This document shows, piece by piece, positions 30,849 to 41,204 of a stretch of 64,000 nt of DNA. Where the stretch lies: NCBI GenBank assembly GCA_037974335.1, contig CM075760.1, positions 49,620,469-49,684,468 on the forward strand. The letters run 5' to 3'. Numbering within the stretch: position 1 is the stretch's first letter; every line of letters begins with the position of its first letter. The position numbers and the translations under genes are program-made. Source of the DNA: Prionace glauca (lineage: Eukaryota > Chordata > Chondrichthyes > Carcharhiniformes > Carcharhinidae). The notes under the pieces are model-generated. The model had not been told where the DNA came from. It ran no database searches and saw nothing but the letters and a program-made list of their open reading frames with translations.

Positions 30849-31008
30849 ATGGATTGGAAGTTTCCATTCATGGACAACGGTTTATACTATTGGATTTATT
30901 TGTTTACCTTAGATAATTGGAGGATGCCATCAGCTGTTCGGATTGAAAGTCTACTGAAGGTGATTCAGTACGTTTACTATCCCATCTTGGCGATTATTGG
31001 AGTTCCGG
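30849..31008 (+). CDS. GPR139-like: GPR139-like GPCR gene 2, exon 1
   Basis: From the ATG at 30849 ('MDWKFPFMDNGLYYWIYL') the exon encodes 53 residues ending 'LLKVIQYVYYPILAIIGVP', the extracellular N-terminus and the first half of TM1, and closes at 31008 with donor GTAAGT (31009-31014), phase 1. Three more in-frame ATGs upstream (30807, 30765, 30723) come from a 42-bp tandem repeat, so the N-terminus could be up to 42 residues longer. I chose 30849 because it is the first ATG in non-repeat sequence and gives the usual length; this is not certain. The minus-strand exon at 1917-2091 shares the 'LKLIQYFYYPILAI' stretch, so the two are close paralogues. Confidence 0.75.
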
Positions 31009-31014
31009 GTAAGT

Positions 31015-31514
31015 CCCTGTCTGGAATTGTACCAGTCCGACTGCCACTGGAATCGGAGCAGGCAGGGGTCAGAGCATGGGAAGGTCTCTTGAACACGGGT
31101 AGGATTTTGCAGTTTTCGGAAAAGTGAGGCTGTAAAGTTCTGTCCCCAGTTCCTAATTCTAGAAAGGCTGTTTAACTGTATTGATTTCCTTGTCATTTAC
31201 TGTACTGGGTTTGCTGCTCTTGTTGTTTCTGTTGAATCCCTATATCCAGTTATTAATTCTTTCAGCCGCTGACAATTGTCTCAGGGCCTATGGGCTAGGG
31301 TGTCTTCTGTGTGTTGTGACTATCCATAGACATGTGACCTAACACTAATCCTTTGTGAGAAAAATATAAAGCAGAATGGTTTTTTACCATCTACATGTAA
31401 CGCCAGCTCACTGCCAATTGCCCACCCAGTCACCACGCTGCAGAATGCATTTTATTGATCATGTTTGCACAGCAGGATCTCAAGAGAAAACATGTTTCGT
31501 ATTGAAATTCATTC
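31015..31514 (+). other. Intron of GPCR gene 2, first part
   Basis: Unique-looking intron sequence; nothing recognised before the SINE. Confidence 0.4.
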
Positions 31515-31803
31515 ATCAATGTCACAAGTCTGCAAACATTAACATTGCAATGAAGTTGCTATAAAAATCCCAGAGTTGCCACGCTCCGGCGCCTGTTCAG
31601 GTACACTGAGGGAGTATTTAGCACGGCCAATGCATCAAACCATCACAACTTTCAGATTTTTGGGGGAAACCGGAGCACCTGGAGGAAACCCACGCAGACA
31701 CAGTGAGAACGAATAGATTCTGCACACTCAGTAACCAAGCCTTAAATTGAACCAGGGAGCCTAGTGCTGAGGCAACAACACTGTCCCCTGTACCACCACA
31801 AAC
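31515..31803 (-). mobile_element. SINE with 'gcagacttgtgac' tail, minus orientation
   Basis: Complement: head 'gtggtggtacaggggacagtg', body with 'cacgttctcact'-like words, 'ggcgccggagcgtggcaactc', and tail 'tagcaacttcattgcaatgt' then 'gcagacttgtgacattg'. Same type as 28100-28383 and 52868-53107. Confidence 0.75.
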
Positions 31804-32001
31804 ATTCCTGGAGTCACAGAAACACAAACATACATGTATTAATAGAAACATTTACTGATAGAAGCAATCCGATTTAGACACTTACTCCCACTCACACACA
31901 AATTCAGAAGCCAAAATTGTTGTAAGCCTCCGGAATAACACACACTTAGGAGCACTCATCAGGTACTCTGGTGCTCACACAGACACACACAGACACACAC
32001 A

Positions 32002-32038
<37 letters not shown>

Positions 32039-32715
32039 ACGCAGACACACACACACAGAGACACATGCATAGGAATAATGGTGTTAATGGCTGAGCTGTC
32101 GTTGATAAACATGAGTCGGCGTTACAGGGTTGACTGTAATGTCAGAGAGATGGGATTTTGAACCTGTTGTGGATGTAGTGAACTGTAGTGGATCCAGGAA
32201 ATCTGGGAAGCCGGAACTGATTCATGCCATGACTAACCTTTTCATGCATTTCATAATATTGGATGTCGGAGTCACAGGATGAGAGTCATTAGGCAGCTTG
32301 CTTGGCTTTTCCTTTGCTACTGGCCTTTGTTTGAGTTTTTACCTGGTGCATATATTGCCAACATTCCTGCCATGAGAGGACTCATGGAGATGTAAATCTA
32401 ATAGAGATTCTGTGCTTCAGGGCATCAGGATCTCCCTCTGCCAACTGTTAGTATTGTCCAGAGGACAATACTAACAGAACACTGTTTGGTACCAGCTCTG
32501 TTGCGGGAGTTGTCAGTGAGCTGTCTGAGAGACAACAGATTACCACCTACAGGACTCCACTCCGCATCTTCTGTTAGGGTTTACTGCCTCATCCTTCTTA
32601 CCCTCCAAATCCTTCACAGGCAGAGGGGATATTTACCTGTAGCTGAGTGAGGGATAACGTTGAGAACTCCCTGGAAAGCTCTTTCCCAAATGTTAACGTT
32701 GTGTCACTACCAAGG
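31804..32715. other. Intronic, with a (CA)n run and a small perfect hairpin
   Basis: A (CA)n-type microsatellite at 31978-32065. A perfect inverted repeat with 15-bp arms and a 3-base loop lies at 32445-32477. Otherwise nothing recognised. Confidence 0.55.
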
Positions 32716-33925
32716 ATTTTCTGGATTTTCAGAAGGCGTTTGACAAGGTACCTCACAAGAGGTTATTGCAGAAGGTCAGGGGACATGGAGTTGGGGGTTG
32801 GGTGTTAGCGTGGATAGAGGATTGGTTGTCAAATAGGAGGCAGACAGTGGGGGTCAATGGGTGCTATTCGGATTGGCGGTTGGTGAGTAGTGGGGTGCCC
32901 CAGGGGTCGGTGCTGGGGCCTCAGCTATTTACCATTTATATAGATGATCTGCAGGAGGGAACCGAGTGTAGGGTGTCGAAATTTGCTGATGACACCAAGA
33001 TTGGGGGAAAGGCAAATTGTGCGGAGGGTGTGGAGAGTGTGCAGAAGGATCTAGATAGGCTGGGCGAATGGGCCAGGAAATGGCAAATGGAATTTAATGT
33101 TGGCAAGTGTGAGGTGATCCACTTTGGTAGCAGGAATGGTAGGAAGGACTATTACTTACGTGGCGAAAAACTGCAGCAGGCGATGGTGCAGAGGGACCTC
33201 GGGGTCCTTGTGCATGAGTCGCAAAAACCCAGCTTGCAGGCGCAGCAGGTGGTCAGGAAGGCGAATGGGGTGCTGGCCTTCATAGCGAGGGGAATTGAAT
33301 ATAAAAGTAGGGAGGTCTTGCTGCAGCTGTATAGGGCATTGGTGAGGCCGCAGCTGGAGTACTGTGTGCAGTTTTGGGCGCCGCACCTGCGCAAGGATAT
33401 TTTGGCCCTGGAGGGAGTGCAGAGGAGGTTTACTAGGCTGATACCGGAGTTGAGGGGGTTGAGCTATGAGGAGAGGCTGAATAAACTAGGCTTGTACTCG
33501 TTAGAGTTTAGAAGAATGAGGGGAGATCTCATTGAGACGTATAAGATGATGAATGGGATGGATAGGATAGAGGTGGAGAGACCCTTCCCGCTCAAAAAAG
33601 ACAGTAGGACTAGGGGGCACAGCCTCAAGATAAAGGGGAGGCGGTTTAGGACAGAGTTGAGGAGGAACTTCTTCACTCAAAGGGTGGTGAATCTCTGGAA
33701 TTCTCTGCCCATTGAAGTGGTGGAGGCTGCCTCGCTAAATATTTTTAAGAAGCGGGTTGATGGGTTTTTGACAAGAGAAGGGATTAAGGGTTATGGGGAG
33801 AGGGCGGGAAGGTGGAACTGAGCCGCGACAGATCAAACATGATCTTATTGAATGTCGGACCAGGCTCGAAGGGCTAGATGGCCTACTCCTGCTCCTATTT
33901 CTTATGTTCTTATGTTCTTAAGGAG
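32716..33925 (+). mobile_element. Young CR1-like LINE (TTCTTATG subfamily), 5' truncated
   Basis: Plus-strand insertion in the intron of GPCR gene 2. It starts in the RT ('FLDFQKAFDKVPHKRLLQK'), keeps the frame open to the stop at 33821, has a short 3' UTR ('tgatcttattgaatgtcgg', 'ggctcgaagggctagatgg') and ends with (TTCTTATG)n at about 33898-33920. Reference copy for this subfamily in the window. Confidence 0.88.
32766..33821 (+). CDS. LINE reverse transcriptase C-terminal half
   Basis: 351 open codons (frame open at the truncated 5' end). 'SSGVPQGSVLGPQLFTIYIDDL' and the catalytic 'FADDTKIGG' (~75) mark the RT palm. Thumb and C-terminal parts follow: 'MEFNVGKCEVIHFGSRN', 'YKSREVLLQLYRALVRPQLEY', 'RRFTRLIPELRGLSYEERL', 'FFTQRVVNLWNSLPIEVVEA'. 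No endonuclease or ORF1 remains. Not a host gene. Confidence 0.8.
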   Translation: MQKVRGHGVGGWVLAWIEDWLSNRRQTVGVNGCYSDWRLVSSGVPQGSVLGPQLFTIYIDDLQEGTECRVSKFADDTKIGGKANCAEGVESVQKDLDRLGEWARKWQMEFNVGKCEVIHFGSRNGRKDYYLRGEKLQQAMVQRDLGVLVHESQKPSLQAQQVVRKANGVLAFIARGIEYKSREVLLQLYRALVRPQLEYCVQFWAPHLRKDILALEGVQRRFTRLIPELRGLSYEERLNKLGLYSLEFRRMRGDLIETYKMMNGMDRIEVERPFPLKKDSRTRGHSLKIKGRRFRTELRRNFFTQRVVNLWNSLPIEVVEAASLNIFKKRVDGFLTREGIKGYGERAGRWN

Positions 33926-34100
33926 AAGTACAGTGGCATAGTGGCATAGTACTGCTGACTCACAGCATCAGAAACCTTGGTTCAGTTCCAGTTTTGGGTC
34001 ATTGTCTGTGTTGAGTTTGTACATTCTCTCTGTGTCTGTACAGGTTTACTCCAGATGCTTTACTTTCCCCTCACACTCCGAAAGACGTACTGGCTTAAAA
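33926..34100 (+). repeat. Diverged SINE, head and body
   Basis: Plus-strand 'agtacagtggcatagtggca' head-like start, B-box region 'ggttcagttccagttttggg' (33979-34000), and body 'tgagtttgtacattctctct'. The tail is missing. It lies just before the acceptor of GPCR gene 2. Confidence 0.55.
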
Positions 34101-34216
34101 AATGTATTCCAATTGTTGTGATAATGGACTTTTTTAAAAAAACCCATCGTAAGTCTAAATGGCAATTCCTTCCATTGAATCATATCTAATTTTATTCTGT
34201 ATTTCCTTCCTGACAG

Positions 34217-35124
34217 TGAACATAATCACAATTGTGACACTGACGAGCAGAAACTGTGGTCTGTCCAAGTGTGTCACTCGTTACCTGGTGGCCATGTCAG
34301 TGGGGGATCTGCTGGTCATTATCCTCGACCTGATATTGAGACACATTCCCATTGTTTATTGGCAACACTTTAATTTCCTACACTCGTTCCCCGTGTGTAA
34401 CATCCACGCTGTCCTGCTTTATGGAGCCACTGACTGTTCTGTCTGGTTCACCGTCACTTTCACCTTTGATCGATTTGTGGCCATTTGCTGTCCCAAGCTG
34501 AGAAGTAAATATTGCACTGAGAAATCGGCGTCTGTGGTTCTGGGAACAGTGACAGTGCTGAGCTGTTTAAAGAACATTATCTGGTATTTTATGTTATTAA
34601 ATACATATTGGCTGCAGAACCTCCCCTGGTTTTGTCACTTCACATATGATGTTATGTACTCTCTGGTCTGGGGAACAATCGAGTTCCTCCATTACATTCT
34701 AAACCCGTGTGCCCCATTCGTCCTGATTCTGTTGCTTAATGCTCTCACCGTCAGACACATTTTAGTGAGCAACAGAGCCCGCAGGAGACTCCGGGCTCAC
34801 CGCAGCGGTGAGAATCCAAGAGACCCAGAGTTGGAGAGTCGAAGGAAATCCATCATTTTCCTATTTGTTATCTCAGCCAATTTCATTATCTTATGGTCAA
34901 TATTCATGGTTTATTCAGCATGGAATCGCATGTATGATTTGGGGTTTAAAATTAGATTAGAATTTTATGTTATGGAATTGGGCTTCATGCTGCAACTCAC
35001 AGGTTGCTGTACAAATACTGCTATTTACGCTGTGACACAATCTCAGTTCAGGCAGCAGCTAAAAAATGTACTGAAATATCCCCTTACTGTAATTTTCCAC
35101 TCAATACAGCCTGAGAGGAAATGA
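34217..35124 (+). CDS. GPR139-like: GPR139-like GPCR gene 2, exon 2
   Basis: Begins after the acceptor 'cttcctgacag' (AG at 34215-34216) in phase 1 and ends with the TGA at 35122-35124. With exon 1 from 30849 it gives 355 residues, a normal length for the family. It contains 'RNCGLSKCVTRYLVAMSVGDLLVII' split over loop 1 and TM2, the TM3 cysteine in 'PVCNIHAV', 'FDRFVAICC' at the TM3 end, a basic loop 3 ('RRRLRAHRSGENPRDPELESRRKS'-type, read in two blocks), TM6 'FVISANFIILWSIFMVY', and TM7 'CCTNTAIYAVTQSQFRQQL'. The frame is intact. About half of the residues match gene 1, including the DRF and NTxIYA variants, so the genes are diverged paralogues, not a recent tandem copy. Ligand unknown. Confidence 0.9.
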
Positions 35125-35159
35125 CAACAACAAGACCTCTGACTCTTCCTATTGGGCAT

Positions 35160-35935
35160 TCAAACTGTTAATCACCAAACAGCCTCACAGAGATAGAAAG
35201 ACTGACAGATAGATAGAGAGGATAATGTTAGCAACAGTGAGATTATTAGACAGAGACTGGCAAAGAGAGGGAAAGGCACGAAGACTTGGAGAGCAAAGAA
35301 TTTGAAGGAGTTTCTAACAGGTACAGGAAAATAAACAGGGAGACAATGAGATAGAAGAGAGACAAAGACAGAGCCTCACAGAATGTGAAAGACAGAAATA
35401 GTGAGGAAAATGGCGAGGGAGATAAACAGGGAATGAGAAAGACAGAAATAATGAGGAAAATGGTGAGAGATATACAGGGAATGAGAAAGGGAGATAGAGG
35501 AAGACAGATTGGAGTTTGTAATACGAGAGGGAGAGGGAGACAAGGGGGGTGGGGGAACGGGAGGCAAAAAGTGATGCAGAAGGAAATAGCCAGAGACAGA
35601 TAGAAACAGAGATATCGAGACACAGAGCAGGAGTGAATGGGAAAGAGTGGGACTGAAAAAGCACAATGGACAAAGCAAGAGTAAAAGTCAGAGTGAGGTG
35701 GGTGGGGGGGGGGCAGAGAGACAAATAAATTAAAGAGGGACAGGGAGTGGGAGTAGGAGAGTGACACTGGGGGGGGGGGTGCAGAAGAGACAGAGGGAGA
35801 GTGGGGGAGAGGCGGAGAGACAGCAAAAGACAGAGTGAAACATCGAGAGAGACAGAGGCACAGAGAGACATAGAGAAAGAGTGACAGAGAGAGAGCCACA
35901 AGAAACATAGAAAGAGGTAGAGAGATTTATCTAAG
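35160..35935 (+). repeat. Long purine (GA-rich) tract
   Basis: About 775 bases of A+G-rich plus strand with 'gagagacagag', 'gaaagacagaaata' (twice, 35389 and 35437, as part of a ~55-bp direct repeat) and G runs at about 35703-35713 and 35770-35780. Long Ser/Leu/Pro-rich frames on the minus strand are composition artefacts. Confidence 0.85.
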
Positions 35936-36084
35936 GACTTCAACGGTAACCATCAGGTGGAGCTTTGGAATATGAGCTCCCTGATTGAGGCAGTTAATGC
36001 TGTCCAATCCGGGAGCCCGGCAGACATGCATAGTATGGTGTGTCTGGGTTACCGGAATTCATGATGTATACACTCAGGTGTGGA

Positions 36085-36615
36085 TGTGATGGACTGTAGG
36101 TTTTATCACTTGAGTATTAATGCAAGAACTCAGCTAATGTTCTGGGCACACGGATTCCGATCACGTCACCGCAGATGGTGGAATTTGAGTAAATATATCT
36201 GGAGTTTAGAATTCATTAGTGACCATAAAAACATTGTCCATTTTCAGAAAGACCCACCTGGTTTATTAATGTCATGGTGTGGATATGCTGGCGTTGGACT
36301 GGGGTAGACACAGTCAAAAGTCTGACAACACCAGGTTTAAGTCCAACCGATTTATTTGATAGTAAATTCACTAGCTTTCGAGGTTACCCTCTTCGTCAGG
36401 TGAATGTTCGCCACCAGAACTCTCCATTCACCTGACAAAGAGGGTAACCTCGAAAGCTAGTGAATTAACTATCAAATAAATCAGTTGGACTTAAACCTGG
36501 TGTTGTCAGACTTTTTACTGTGTTTATCAATGTCCCAGGAAAGGGCCACAGCAATGTGGTTGACACGTCATTACCCTCTGAACATGGGCAACTAGGCATC
36601 AGATGTGCAAAGGAA
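36085..36615 (+). repeat. Second SINE family, split by a foldback element
   Basis: Head 36110-36175 includes 'aactcagctaatgttctggg', then 'cagatggtggaatttgagt' and 'attagtgaccat'. The foldback element interrupts it at 36273. It resumes with 'ccacagcaatgtggttgaca' and 'gggcaactagg' (36535-36600). This SINE family shares its tail with the LINE at 59640-60310. Confidence 0.65.
36261..36534. mobile_element. Foldback PLE-derived element with 13-bp target duplication
   Basis: Flanks GTTTATTAATGTC (36261-36273) and GTTTATCAATGTC (36522-36534) are a 13-bp duplication with one mismatch. The 248-bp insert has a single-copy part with 'atgctggcgttggactgg' (36286) then a palindrome with arms 36316-36406 and 36425-36515 (about 91 bp) around an 18-base loop. 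On the minus strand the left arm reads CTGACGA (36393-36399), a GAGG-GTAA-CCTC hairpin and GAAA (36376-36379), matching the hammerhead core CUGANGA/GAA. Opposite orientation to the copy at 25656. Confidence 0.82.
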
Positions 36616-36689
36616 GATGCCTTGAGTTGGCTACAATTAACAGACACTGGTCATATCCCCAGTGTAAGTGATGGCAATCATGAACTTTT

Positions 36690-38300
36690 TCAAAACTCTC
36701 CCAGTGGCAGCCAATAATATTTGGCTTTGGATACAAAATTACCCAGTCCTGAATAAACTGAAGCAGCGACCGCTGATGGGGGAAACCAAAAGGCCGTTAC
36801 AGCCTGAATTGTGCCCATGTTGGAGTGGCAGAGGACAGCTGACTGTGGAAGCTGGCACACGCCTATGGGGTTCAAGACAGTCATCCTGAGCCAAGGTTCA
36901 CCATCCCATCTTCGCGGTTCTCGTGGCCACCCAGGAGTGACAAACTTAATAACCTGCAAATTGCCGTGCCTGTGGCCAGGTATGAATACAGGTATTTGGT
37001 CGTGGGTCAGTGTTGGCAATGTCAACAAGGGACGAATGTCACCAGTCAGTACTCTTCACACTTGGGAATGGCTGGGACGGCCGGAGATGTGACTGCACAT
37101 GGTCAGTGCCGGACCGTTCATGGGGTCTATGATCCTGATAATGGGAAATGCTGATTCACAATGGATGGCCATACAGAGGGTGAGTTCATCAAACACAAGG
37201 ACAAGAGTTTCTTGACACTGTGGATCCCGCAGATGTTGGTTTCTGAAAATGGTCCACCCTTCATGAGCCAGGAATTTGTGCATTGCATGAAGTTGAACAG
37301 GATTTAACACTTTAGGACAGTGTCCATATTCCCCATCATCCAACGGCCTGGCAGAAAGAGCGGCACAAACAGTAAAAACAGGTTAAAAAAAAAAATCACT
37401 GCCTCCTTTGACACCAAACTATTCAGATTGCTCTTCAATTACAGGACAACATTCCCCCAATCACCAGTCCCCTCCCCTCTTCAACAAATGGAATACCCAA
37501 GCAGAGTTGCTCATGATCACTCTTCCCACAGTTAAGTCTGATCCTCCGAGGGCGGGAGCTGACACCCAGAGCCGTTTCCATCAACTGGGACAGGCTGTTA
37601 AAGGTAGTTGTTAGGCTATTAGTTAAGAATGATGGCAATGGATACGCTGGTTATGAGGCACATTCAGGTCAGGAACAGGGCCAATTTCCTATCAAGTCCG
37701 CTTGGGAGATACTATCCTATGGGAATGTTTCAAACATCTACAACCGTGAAACCCCAAGATATGCAGGGAAAATCTATTCCCAGCACACCCCGAACTTTCA
37801 GATAGTTTCAGAATTCCAGATACTCCGGCTCCTGCTCTCCATCTCCACCAGTGAGAAACTCGGAGTCTGAAATGGACAGGGCGGGTCTTGCCTGTCGGCC
37901 ACATTGTCTCCCGATAAAGGGAACTCGGGCCACAACGCTCATGGTGGAAGAGGCGAGCTCCGGTCTGCTGAACCCCACTCACTTCCGAGGCTGAGAAGGA
38001 GGAACCAGACCCAGCAGTGAAATTTCAAAGAAAGGCTTCCAAGCCGGTCAGCCCTCGGCGGTTACTCAGACCGAGAGGGGGAGGGGTGTAATAACTTAAA
38101 ATGGATTAATGAGTTGGGCATAACCAAGTATGAACTTCGGAATGAGGCCTGTGAAATCTGCCTATTGAGGGATCTCCACAGACTGTAAGTTGCAGAGAGT
38201 GAAACGCTGAGAGTTGGGGAAAGTGTGGGAGTTTAGGGAAGTGGGTGGAGAGGTGTAGCTGTGTCTTGTGTCCCTTACTACCCGGTCCATACTGCCATTT
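36690..38300 (+). mobile_element. Fossil Ty3/gypsy-type LTR element: integrase region and part of 3' LTR
   Basis: Plus-strand traces of a Ty3-type integrase are visible in order: the zinc-finger and 'HPGVT' area, the catalytic core, and the C-terminal part, followed by a purine tract near 38070-38084 and what may be the start of a 3' LTR. The element is a fragment: gag, protease and the RT core are not seen, and it is broken by many changes, so it is old. Confidence 0.65.
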
Positions 38301-38439
38301 CCAGTTGGGTAGGTGTCTATCAGGTATTACATTTCAGGAAGTGACGTGGGACAAACAGAAGCAGCTGATTCGTGAGTCAGTCCTTGGAAGGAAAACGGAG
38401 GAAATTTTCTGAGTAGCTCCTACTGATGTCATAATTTCA

Positions 38440-38618
38440 GGATGGATTCCTCATGTTGTTAATGTTCTCGGTACGAATCCGCTCACTGCAGCTGATGGAA
38501 TTTGAATTAAATAAAAATTGTCTGGAAATAAAAATCTACTGATGACCCCAAAACCATATTTGATTGTCGAAAGGACCAATTTCTTTCACTGATGTCCTTT
38601 AGGGAAGGAAATCTACCA
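38440..38618 (+). repeat. Second SINE family, truncated copy
   Basis: Contains 'cagctgatggaatttgaatt', 'aaaaatctactgatgacc' and 'tgtcctttagggaaggaaat', the body words of the family. The tail is missing. Confidence 0.6.
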
Positions 38619-38769
38619 GGGAGAGGGGAATAAAGCAAAGGTGAATTCGCTGAAGTGGAACTAGAGAACAGGGCCAGTAAAACTCAGAGAAAGAGCAGAA
38701 ATAGTGTGGCTCCTAATTAAAGCGGGTCCGGCAGGCTGAAGTGCATTTGTTTCAGTACAAAAAGTGTAA

Positions 38770-40700
38770 CAGGTAAGGCTGATGGACTTGGAGCTTGGAT
38801 TCGTTCTTGGAACTGTGATGTTGCTGCTATTACAGAGACTTGGTTAAGGAAAGGAGAGGAATGACAGCTTACCGTAGAAGGATGCCGATGATTCAAACAG
38901 GATAGAAAGTGATGTTACAGGGGAGGGACATTTTCAAGACTGGTAAGGAGAATATTGCAGCAGTACTGCAGGAGGACTGCACCCAATGTACTTCGTATGG
39001 CTTATACAGCGAGGCAGTATGGGTAGAGTGCGGGAATAGGAAGGGTGTACTGACAAGATTCGGCATTTTCTATTGGCCTCCCAACAACTAGCGGGAGATT
39101 GAGAAAGAGATATGAATGAGAATTTGGCAAGATGCAAAAGTAACAGGGTTGTTGTGGTGGGAGAGTTAAGTTCCTCAAAATTGACAGGGACACATTTAGT
39201 GCTGAGTGTGTGGATGGGGCAGAGTTTGTAAGGAGCATCCAGGAGGGCTTCCCAAAACATTATATAGATAGTCCAACTAGGGAAGCGGCTGAACTGGACC
39301 TGGAAATAGGGAATCAGCCTGGACAGGTGGTCGACATTTCAGTGGGGGAGCAGTTGGGGAACAGAGAGCACAACTCAGTAAGTGTTAAGGTACGGACAGA
39401 GAAAGGTAAGTGTAATACTCAAGTGAAGACATTAAACTGGGGGATGACTAATTATAACAATATTAGGCAGAAACGGAAGAATGTAGATTGGGGAAAATAT
39501 TTGAGGACAAATCAACATCTGGCGCATGGGAGGCTTTCAAGTTCAAGTTGATAGGAATTCCGGACTGGCACATTCCAATGAGAATGAAGGGTAGGTATCG
39601 CAAATTTCGGGAACATTGTAAAATGAGAGAAATTATGAGCCTCGTCAAAGTGGGAAAAAAAGTTTTTTTCTGTCCTAGGAAGACACAAAACAATTATGAA
39701 ATACAAGGAAAGTAAAACGAAACTTAAGCAAAGACTAAAGAGGGCGAAAAGGGGTCACGAGAATTAATTTGCCGCAGGATGGATGAAAATCCGAAGGCGT
39801 TTTACACATATATAAAGGGCAAATGTTTAGCCAGGGAAGGGGTTGGCACACCCGAGGACAGGTGAGGGATTCTATGCGCGGATCCAGGGAAATGACGAGG
39901 TATTGAATACTTCACGTCAGTATTCACTAAAGAGAAGTACTTACTGCATGATGAGTCTGGGAAAGGATGCACAAGTAGTTTGAGTCATGTTGAGATCAAA
40001 AAGGAGGAGATATTGGGGTTCTTGAGATACATTAAGGTAGATAAGTCCCCAGGGCCTAATGTGATATACCACAGAATAATGCGAGAGGCCAGGAGGAAAT
40101 TGCTGGGGTCTTGAGAGAAATCTTTGTATCATCACTGGCTATAGTGGAAGTATGAGGATTGGAGAATAGCCGATTTTTGTTTAGGAAGAATGGGAACAAT
40201 AATCCAGGTAAGCACAGGCTAGTGAGCCTTACGTCAGTGGTCAGGAAATTATTGAAGAAAATTCTTCGAGACAGGATTTAATCCCTCTTTGAAATAAGTG
40301 GATGTATTAGTGAAAGGCAACATGCTTTTTTGAAGACCAGATCGTGTCTGACTAACGTGATCAAGTTTATTTTTTGAGGAAGTGACGAAGATGATTGATG
40401 ATGGTAGAGCAGTGGATATTGTCTACGTGGACACCAGTAAACCCTCTGACAAGGTCCCTCATGGCAGAGAGGTACAGAATTTGCAGTAAAATGAGATCAG
40501 AGGTGAGCTGGCGGTAGATGGAGAACTGGCTCAGTCATAGAAAACAGAGTGTAGCTGTGCAAGTGTGCGTTTCTGAATGGAGTGTTGTGGCTCAGGGATC
40601 AGTTCTGGAACCTTTATTGTTTGTCATGCATATATAAATGATTAGAAGGAAATTGGGGAATCAGCTTGGAGATAATCGACACGTTGGGGGAAAGGTTGGA
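38770..40700 (+). repeat. Old CR1-like LINE: endonuclease and RT remnants
   Basis: Plus-strand order of blocks: 'DVAAITETWL' (38815-38845), 'FGIFYWPPNN' (39060-39090), 'REAAELDLEIGNQPGQVVDISVGEQLGN' in pieces (39280-39360), 'WGMTNYNNIRQ', 'NPKAFYTYIKGK' (39790-39825), 'DKSPGPNVIYHRIM' (40040-40085), 'GRISERQHAFLKTRS'-like (40300-40345), and 'QGSVLEPLLFVMHI' (40595-40640). Many stops and frameshifts; no usable frame remains. Confidence 0.7.
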
Positions 40701-41204
40701 AAGCAGAGGATGGTGATTTCAGGTAAATAGTGACAGGGCAAAAAGAACTAATTGGTTGAATGGACGAGTAATTTGCATATTTAAATTTATTGCAGAGAAA
40801 AGTTACATGATCAGTTTTGTTCAACAGAATGTGGAGAAAAAAATGGAAATGATGAAAAGTGAATATAGACGCCGAGGGACTTGAGTGAATATGTGTATAA
40901 ATCATTCATGATGCAAGACAGGTTGAGACAGCTGCAAACAAAAAAAAAAGTGAATAGTTTTTGTCTATTGGGGAAAAGAATACAGAAGCAAGGAAGTTGT
41001 GCTAAATTTGTAGAAAACACTTGGAAAATCGTCAACCGAAAAATTCGGTCCAATTTTCGGCACCGAACTCAGGCAGAATGTAAAGTCAATAGGCTGGATG
41101 GAAAGGAAAACACGAGAATAAGTCCAGAGATCAGAAAGTTCAGTGACGAAAATATTTTGGAGAAGTCCGGACTAATTTCCTTGACAGGAAGTTGCTGATG
41201 TGAC
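40701..41204. other. Probably LINE-derived, undefined
   Basis: AT-rich; it lies between RT remnants and a LINE 3' end and may be the decayed C-terminal part, but no motif is clear. Confidence 0.3.

Noticed and set aside
35246-35943. Two ~210-codon minus-strand frames rich in Ser, Leu and Pro
   Set aside because: Complement of a purine-rich tract; no domain and no consistent start.
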